Below, one piece after another: positions 45,601 through 54,600 of a stretch of DNA of 64,000 nt. Position 1 is the stretch's first letter. The number at the start of each line of letters is the position of its first letter. The stretch spans positions 40,851 to 104,850 of the forward strand of contig JAFSRX010000062.1 in assembly GCA_017445905.1 (NCBI GenBank). Direction: 5' to 3'. The position numbers and the translations under genes are program-made. Below the pieces are notes generated by a model. The model was not told the origin of the DNA and made no database searches. It saw only the letters and a list, made by a program, of their open reading frames with translations. The stretch comes from Eubacterium sp. Its GTDB lineage: Bacteria > Bacillota > Clostridia > Oscillospirales > Acutalibacteraceae.

Positions 45601-48600
45601 GACAGCTACACCGATACCAATGCACAGGTAACGGCAGTTAATGAGAATGGCGGCTACTTCGTTCTCGGTTGGTATTCCGAGCATGATGCAGGCGAAGGTT
45701 CAACCGTTGAATATGACGCAGAAGGAAACGCAACAAAGAAAGCTGTTGTTGCCCACGATATTCGTCTTGCGTGCATCAACAAGAACGGCAGCTACGATAT
45801 CGACTTCCCCGAGAGCATAGGCGGTTCGGGAGAAAAGGGCATAAGCTCCGATTTCCACTTCTCTGCACCTGCCAACAACACAGATCTTAAGAATGTATCC
45901 ATCGTATGGTCGCAGCCCAAGGACAGCGACGAGGCAGACGACGCCGGCAAGTACGAGCTTAACGCAGTTCGCTTCTTCAGGGCGGATGGCTTGACTGCTC
46001 TTACCGCGCCCACCAATATTGCCACAACGGCTAAGAATTATACGATTGACCGCTTTGACGCATATACCGACGACAGCGGTGCAATCCACTCCATCATCCT
46101 CGGCAGCGACTACAGCGACATCAAGGGAATCGAAAAATATGATTCTATCGACCTTGATGCAGCTGCCGGCAACACCGTTACCAGCAATTCTGCCAGCCCT
46201 CAGAATCTGGATATTCTCGACGGCGAGGCAATTTCTTCTATGAAACTCGCTACCGGCACCTTCCCGAAGACGGCTGCGGATGTCAGCGCTGATATTAATA
46301 TCTCCGAGGTTATCCCGAACTTCACCACTCCGGTGCAGTTCACCGTAACTAACACGGGAACCGCAGTTCTCGATACCGTTACGGCAACAGTCGGCTCGCA
46401 GAGCCAGAAATTCACGGGACTGAACCTTCTTCCTAATCAGTCAACAGCGCTTATGATGAGTTACAGCGTTCCTGCAGGTGCGGTGAGCGATACTGCTTAT
46501 TCTGTAACGAGCGGCGATACTCAACTCGGCGGCGGTACGCTGGTAATGAACCGTCCTGACGTGGGTATCACCGGTATTAAAGTCCTTCAGGAGCACGACG
46601 GACAGCGTGATGTTCAGGTTATGCTGGACAACGGCTCCGAAATTCCGCTCGCAGGCAGCGGCAAGACTGTTAAACTGGCGTTCTATAAGGATCCCTTCCA
46701 CGAGAGCAAAATCGGCGACGAGGTTTCTATCTCGGGCGACGCTCTTGCAGAAATTGACGAGGGCGCCTATACCACCGTCCAGACCATCAATGTTACCGAC
46801 ATTGTTGAACTCAACGCTGACGGCGAGATTCCCGAGGAGGGAATGACGGTATATGCTCACGCGTGGGTAGTGGATACCGACGAACCGGATATATACAATA
46901 ACGACAACTACATTAATTTCACCGGTCTGCTTGCAAGAAACAACGGCGAAAAGCTAACAACGGACACTTCGGTTGAAGTGAATACCAATGAGCAGGATGA
47001 GGTTACCGGTTACACCGTTTACGCCGACATCCGCAACAACTCCATGAAGAAGAAAAACTTCGGCATACCCGTTGCGCTTCTTCTGGATGCTGAAGGCAAT
47101 GTTATTGCACAGAAGAACTTCCGGGATGAATCCCTGACACTGACGAAGGAACAGACGGTCAGCTATTCCGTTAGCTTTACGGCTGATGAATTGAACGGAA
47201 AGACTCCTGCAGAGGCATCCGTTGCCACGATTTGCACAGTGGAATTTGACCTGAACGGCGGAACGGGCACCTTCGACCCCGTACAGTCCAACCTTAAAGG
47301 CCACATTTCCATTCCCGAAAACAAACCCACTCCGCCGACGGTACAGGAAGGCGAAGAGCCGTTGTTCTTCGAAGGCTGGTACACTCAGGCAGAGGGCGGC
47401 GAAAAGGTTACGGAAGAGTATAAGTTCACGGAAGATACAACCGTTTATGCTCACTACGTTAACCACCATCACGAATACACTTACAGTGCGGATGGAACAA
47501 CCATAACGGCTGTTTGCGCGAATACGGACACCTTCTGCTACCTGAATGAAGATGCCCAGACGCATAAGCACACAGCAACTTTAACCATTGCTGAACCCGA
47601 GGGCGAAATCGTTTACGACGGCAAAGCACATCCTGCAATCATAACGGATGAAAACGGCATTCAGGGCGACGTTAAGGTTCTCTATGCTGTGAAGGGCAAA
47701 GACGGAACCTATGGCGAAGCTACCGAAACAGAACCTGTTGGCGCAGGAACCTATAAGGCAAGCATTACTCTCGGCAAAGGCGAAGGCGCTGCAACCGTCA
47801 GCGTTGAATATGAGATTAAGAATGCAAAACTGACCGACGTCAGCGCCGCACAGAACGGTACTATGAAGTATAACGGCAGGGCGCAGACTCCGCAGTTCAA
47901 TGCGCATGCAACCGCAGTTAATGACCAGACTGTAACCTTTACTTTCAGTCTGACAGAAAACGGCGAGTACGGCGAAATGCCGACCTTTACCAATGTTGCT
48001 GACTCTGCTACGGTTTATTACAAAGCAAGCGCTCCGAACCATGACGAGGAACGCGGCAGCTTCGCGGTTACGATGGAAAAGGGCGACCGAACTGCTCCAA
48101 AGCCGACTTTGGCTAAAGCAACTGTCAATACAATCAGGCTTAAAGAGGTCGAGGGTTGTGAGTACAGTATGGACGGCGAGACCTGGCAGGATAGCGCAAC
48201 CTTCACCGGACTGACGAAGAATACGGAGTATAACTTCTATCAGCGTTTTAAGGAAACCGAGAACTACAACACTTCTCCTTCCAGCGAGGCGGCAACGATT
48301 TCAACGACCGCTCACGACCACGAGTGGAGCTTCACCGCAAATGGCGACGATAGCGTTATTGCAAAGTGCGTCAGCGCCGATGAGGACTGTCCGCTTAAGG
48401 ATCAGGACCGCACGGTAACGCTGAAGATTCTTCCTCCCGAAAGAACAGCTACCGGCTACGGTATGCCCGATGCTATCATTAGCGGCTCATTAAAACCGTT
48501 TGGTAATCCCAAGGTTAAATACTATAATGCAAACGAAGACGGCACCGCCAAGGTCGGCGAGGCGTTGAGCAAAACGCCGCTTAAAGCAGGCAAGTACTGG

Positions 48601-51600
48601 GCGGAACTCACCGTCGGCGAAGATGAAAACACCGCTGCAATCCATGTGGTTTATGAAATCCCCGTTGTTGAAGGTGTTTCTTCCACCGAAGTTGAAATTC
48701 CCGAATATATCCGCACCAACGATGCCGCTTCAATTTACAATCTTGAAAACGGCGACCCGATTGAGGCGATGGCGTGGGTCTATGCAAACGAGGATTCGCT
48801 CAGATCGGACGACCCGTGGAATGAGAAACCGAAATACATTGTTTACGGCAAGAGGTATATCGTCCGTCCGGAAGGCATCCCGGTGGAACACTGGCCGTAT
48901 GACGATAATACGGAATACGCTTTCTGCTATCGTTACAGCACCTACAATGGCTGTGAGCAGCAAACCATACCTGTTGATAACATAATCGCAAGTATTTTAT
49001 CCGATGACGCTGAGGTTTACATTCCCGGCACCGACAGTATGCTGGTTGAGACGAATGTGGAATTAGGTGCGCCGAGTTCTCCGGAAGAAATGAGCAATCC
49101 TTGCTCCGCGCTTGATGCGCTTCTTTGGATTCTCTCAAACCAGAAGGAACATCCGATGGGAATCATCATGCTTTCGCAGAGAGATGAATATAACTGCACT
49201 TTCATTGAGTACCGAATCCCCGGTAGTGCCAGAATAGTAAACAGCGACCTGAATTATGTTTACGATGTAAGTGAATGGGAAGGAATGCCGATTTTTGTAG
49301 CGAAATCAGGCGGCGCCGGTACAGGTGTGATTAGTCCTAATGTGAGCTACAATGTATCCTATAATCTCAACGGCGGAAACGGAAATGTTCCAACCGGCGG
49401 AAAATACTACGTCAAGAGCAAAATTGAGATTCAAAGCGCTGACGAAATCAGCAAACCGAATCTCGTCTTTAACGGCTGGAACACCATGCCAGACGGCACC
49501 GGTATTGCTTACAAGCCGGGAGACAAATTTGAAGTTCTCGGCAACACAACCTTCTACGCACAGTGGAAGCATGAGCACAACTGGACGCTGAATTACGACG
49601 AGGGCAGCCATGTATATACCGCAACTTGCGATGTTCCCGAATGTCCCAACAGCACGCTTACATTGCAACCTAAAGCGGTCGATAAAATGTACGACGGCGA
49701 AAACGCGCAGCCATATATCTGCTCCGACCAGTGGACCGAAGAAAACGGTCTGCCCCTTCCAACGCTCACCTTCTACAAAGGCGGCGAGAAAGTTTCAGAG
49801 GCAAAGAATATCGGAACCTATACCGCGCTCGTTTCCCTGGACGGTCATGAAAACAGCGTTGACGAATTCAAAATCACGAAGAGACCTGTTGCAGTCATTG
49901 CAGATGACCAGGAAAAACACGAAGGTCAGGCTGACCCCGAATTAACCGTATCCTATGATTCTGTCGGCGCAGCTCTTCGCTTTGAAAACGACTCAAACTA
50001 CCCGTGGCAGATAGTCACCGAAGGCGACAGAGTTTACGCTAAGTCAGGAAACGCCGGCGCCGGCGATTCCGTCTCCACCATGACGCTCAAAGTCACAATG
50101 GAAAAGGCGGGCAAACTCTCCTTCGACTATAAGTTTGGAACCGAGGGTTGGTTTGATAAAGTTCATTTCGCCGTGGACGGCAACGAAAAATTCGATGATA
50201 GCGATGTTCGCGACTGGACTTCCTATTCCTGCGACCTCTCCGCAGGCTCGCACACCCTCACCTGGTACTATACTAAGGATGGCGGCGGTGACAGTAACGG
50301 CGACTTCTATGCAGTTGATAACATTGTCATCGACAGCGAGGGCGAAGTAACGCAGCCTGCTTCCGAAGAGAAACCGGACGATACAGTTCCCCTCGACTCA
50401 CTTATCGCGGATATGCGTTTCAAGAACGACGCCAACTATCCGTGGACTGAAGTTACCGAAGGCGACAGAGTTTATATGCAATCCGGAAACGCAGGATACG
50501 ACGACACAACCTCTAAACTGACGCTCAATGTCACATTGGAAAAGGCGGGCAAGATTTCGTTCGGCTACAAATACGGAACCGAGGAAGGATGCGATAGGTG
50601 TAACTTCTATGTTGATGGCGATGAAAGACTTAATGTGAGCGGCAGCGGAACCTGGAAGACCTGCTTCTGTGATCTGTCAGCAGGCAGACACACCTTAACT
50701 TGGAGCTACTCCAAGGACGGCAGCTCCGCTTATAACGGAGACTTCTTTGCAATCGACAATATCGAATTCATAACCGAAGGCGAAGTCAAGCAGGAAGATC
50801 CCGCCCTTGCGCTTATTCGCGCGCTCAATGTATTTGAGGGTGGCATAGTTGAGGGCGAAAAACTCAATTATACTATCTCCCGTGAAGAGGGCGAAGAAGA
50901 GGGCACCTACACCATCACAGTAACTCCGGGCGAAAATCCGAACTACGATGTTAAGGATGTTCGCAACGGAACATTAACGATTCTTGAATCACTTGGTGAG
51001 CCTCAGACCATCGAAGCAAGCGATGTTAGCGCAACCTTCGGCGATACCGGCTTGAAGCTCAATGCCGCAGTCACCGTCGGAGACGGTTTGCTCAGCTACA
51101 AGGTCAAGAGCGGCGACGCAGTAACCGTTGATGCAGAGGGTAACCTTGCAATTGTTAAGGCAGGAACCGCAGTCATCACTGTAACTGCTTCCCGAACCGA
51201 AACCTATGCGGTAACCTCAAAGGATGTAAATGTAACAATCAATCCCAAAGCGATGAGCGTTACTGCAGAAGATGTGAACGCAACTGTAAACGGACAGCCT
51301 CACGGCATCACCGTAAATGTGACCGAGCCGGCAGAGGGCTACACCGTTAAATACGGCACTTCTGAAGGAACATATAACCTCAGCACCTGCCCGACACTGA
51401 CTGAAGCAGGAACGCTGACCGTTTACTATCAGGTAACAGCGGATAACTATGAAACAGTTACAGGAAGCGCTACCCTGACACTTGTTAACCACACACATAA
51501 ATTAACCTATACCGCAGGAACGGGCGAAAAAGCAAACACCATTACTGCAACCTGCTCTAATGATGATTGTCCTTTCCCGAACAGTACTGCAACTCTTGCG

Positions 51601-54600
51601 ATAAGCGCGCCAAACGGCAACATCGTATATGACGGCAACGCTCATCCCGCAATCATAACGGATGAAAATGGCATTCAGGGCGATGTTAAGGTTCTCTACG
51701 CTGTAAAGGGCGAAAACGGAACCTATGGCGAAGCTTCTGAAACAGAACCTGTTAATGCAGGAGAATACAAGGCAAGCATTACGCTTGGCACAGGCGAAAA
51801 CGCTGCAACTGCCAATGTGGAGTATGAGATTAAGAATGCAACGCTTGAAGATGTGAGCGCCTCGCAGAACAGAACGCTGACATATGACGGCACCGCTCAG
51901 ACTCCTCAGGTTAATGCAAATGCAACAGCAGTTAATAAAAACAAGGTAACCTTCACCTACAGTCTGACAGAAAACGGTGAGTTCGGCGCAATGCCGACAT
52001 TTACCAATGTCGCAGATTCCGGCACTGTTTATTTCAAAGCAAGTGCACCGAACCATGACACGGCAAGCGGCAGCTTCACGGTTACGATGAACAAGGCAAA
52101 CCGTTCTGCTCCTGCTGCACCGACTGCGGATACAGCTACTGCAAATATGATCAGGCTGACACAGGTTGATGGCTGCGAATACAGCAAGGACGGTGAAAAC
52201 TGGCAGGATAGCGCAACCTTCACCGGTCTGGCGAAGAAAACGGAGTATACCTTCTACCAGCGTCTCAAGGAGACTGCAAACTACAACGCTTCTCCTTCAA
52301 GTGCGGCTGCAATGCTTTCAACTTCTGACCACGATCACGAGTGGAGCTACACTGCAGACGGCGCAACGATAACAGCAACCTGCGCAAATACCGATACCGG
52401 ACATTCAGGTGAACTGAGCGCAACGATGACAATTGCAGCTCCGACACTGACGGTTTACGGCGGTACAGGAGATGCAGCGGCAGTTGTTACCAATAACATT
52501 GAGGGTATCGACACACCAACCGTTGTCTACAAGCACGGCACGACAGTTCTTGACGCTGCACCTACTGACGCAGGAACTTACACCGCAAGCATCACTGTTG
52601 ACGGAAAGACTGCAAGCGTTGAATACACGATTGCAAAGAAAGCAGCAACAGTAACCGCTGTCAACAAGACCAAGACTTACGGCGCAGTCGATCCTAAACT
52701 GGAAGCTCAGGTTGAAGGCGTTGTCGGAAAAGACACCATCAACTGCCTGCTGACAAGAGCCGAGGGCGAAAATGTTGGCGAGTACGAAATCACTGTCACG
52801 CTCGGTGAGAACCCGAACTATGATGTGACCGCGAATAACGGCACCTTCACGATTACCAAGAAGGCTGCTACCGTCACGGCTGACAACAAGAGCAAGGTTT
52901 ACAGTGAAAACGATCCCGCACTGACGGCTACCGTTGACGGTACCGTAGGCGATGACACCATCAACTACACATTGTCGAGAGCGGAGGGCGAGAATGTCGG
53001 AAAATACGACATCACCGTTACTCTCGGTGATAACCCGAACTACAATGTAACCGTCGCAAACGCCAAGTTGACAATCGGCAAGAAAGCAGCAAGCGTAACT
53101 GCTGTTAATAAGTCCAAGACTTATGGCGAGGACGATCCCGAATTGACAGCAACTGTTGACGGCACCGTAGGCGATGACACCATCAACTACACACTGTCGA
53201 GAACCAATGGCGATAATGTTGGCGAATATAACATTAATGTCAACCTCGGTGATAACCCGAACTACAATGTGACCGCGGTCAAGGGCACTTTCACGATTAC
53301 AAAGAAGGCTGCTACCGTTACCGCTGACGATCTGAACAAGGTATACGGCGAGGATGATCCCGAACTGACGGCAACTGTTGAAGGAACTGTTGGAACAGAC
53401 ACCATCAACTACACATTATCGAGAGCAAAGGGAGATAATGTTGGCGAGTACGAAACCAAAGTCACCCTCGGTAATAACCCGAACTACAATGTGACCGCGG
53501 TCAAGGGCACTTTCACGATTACAAAGAAGGCTGCCACCGTCACCGCTAACAATCTGAGTAAGGTTTACAGCGAAAATGATCCTGAACTGACGGCAACTGT
53601 TGAAGGAACTGTTGGAACAGACACCATCAACTACACATTATCGAGAGCAAAGGGCAATAACGCCGGAGAATATGCTATAACAGTAACTCCTGGCGAGAAC
53701 CCCAACTATGATGTGACTGCTTTGAACGGCGTCTTCACGATAACTAAGAAATCCGCTGATGTGACTGTCACCGCGAACAACCTGGGCAAGGTATATGGCG
53801 AGGACGATCCTGAACTGACCGCAGTCGTTACCGGCCTTGTTGGAGATGACACGCTGAATTACACTCTGTCAAGAGCAGAGGGCGAGAATGTCGGCGAATA
53901 TGCTATAACAGTAACTTTGGGTGACAACCCGAACTATGATGCTGCTGCATTGAACGGAACCTTTACAATTACAAAGAAGGATGCAACCGTTACTGCCGAT
54001 AATCTTAGTAAGGTGTACGGCGAGGACGATCCCGAACTGACGGCAACTGTTGATGGCACCGTTGGTGAAGACACGCTGAATTATACTCTTTCAAGAGCAG
54101 AGGGCGAGAATGTCGGCGAGTATGAGATCACAGTAAACCCGGGTGAAAATCCGAACTATGATGTAGCCGTTACAAGCGCAAAGCTGACTGTCATAAAGGC
54201 TGATATTAAACCCGTTGTTAAACTCGAAGGCTGGACATACGGCGAAGAGGCTAACAAGCCGGTTGTTGAAGGTAACGCAGAAAACGGCGACGTAACTTAC
54301 CTTTACAAGGGAAAGGGCGCTTCCGATATGTCCTGCACGGATGTAGTTCCGACTCAGGCAGGCGAATATACCGTTAAGGCTGATATCGCTGAAACTGCTA
54401 ACTACAACGGCGCTAACGCAGAAGCCGACTTCACCATCGCAAAGGCAAAGGTTACTATCACAGCCGATGACAAGTCAAGCAAGCGTGAGGCTAACCTCAA
54501 GAAGTTAACCTACAAGGTTGACGGCAAGATTTATGACGGCGACGACCTTGGCATTAAGGTTTCTTCAAATGTTAAGGCTGCAGTTGCAGGCAAATATGTA

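Noticed and set aside
52636-54195. Regular repeats that might be a CRISPR array
   Set aside because: The 222-bp unit is in frame and encodes MBG domains; there are no short repeats with unique spacers anywhere in the window.
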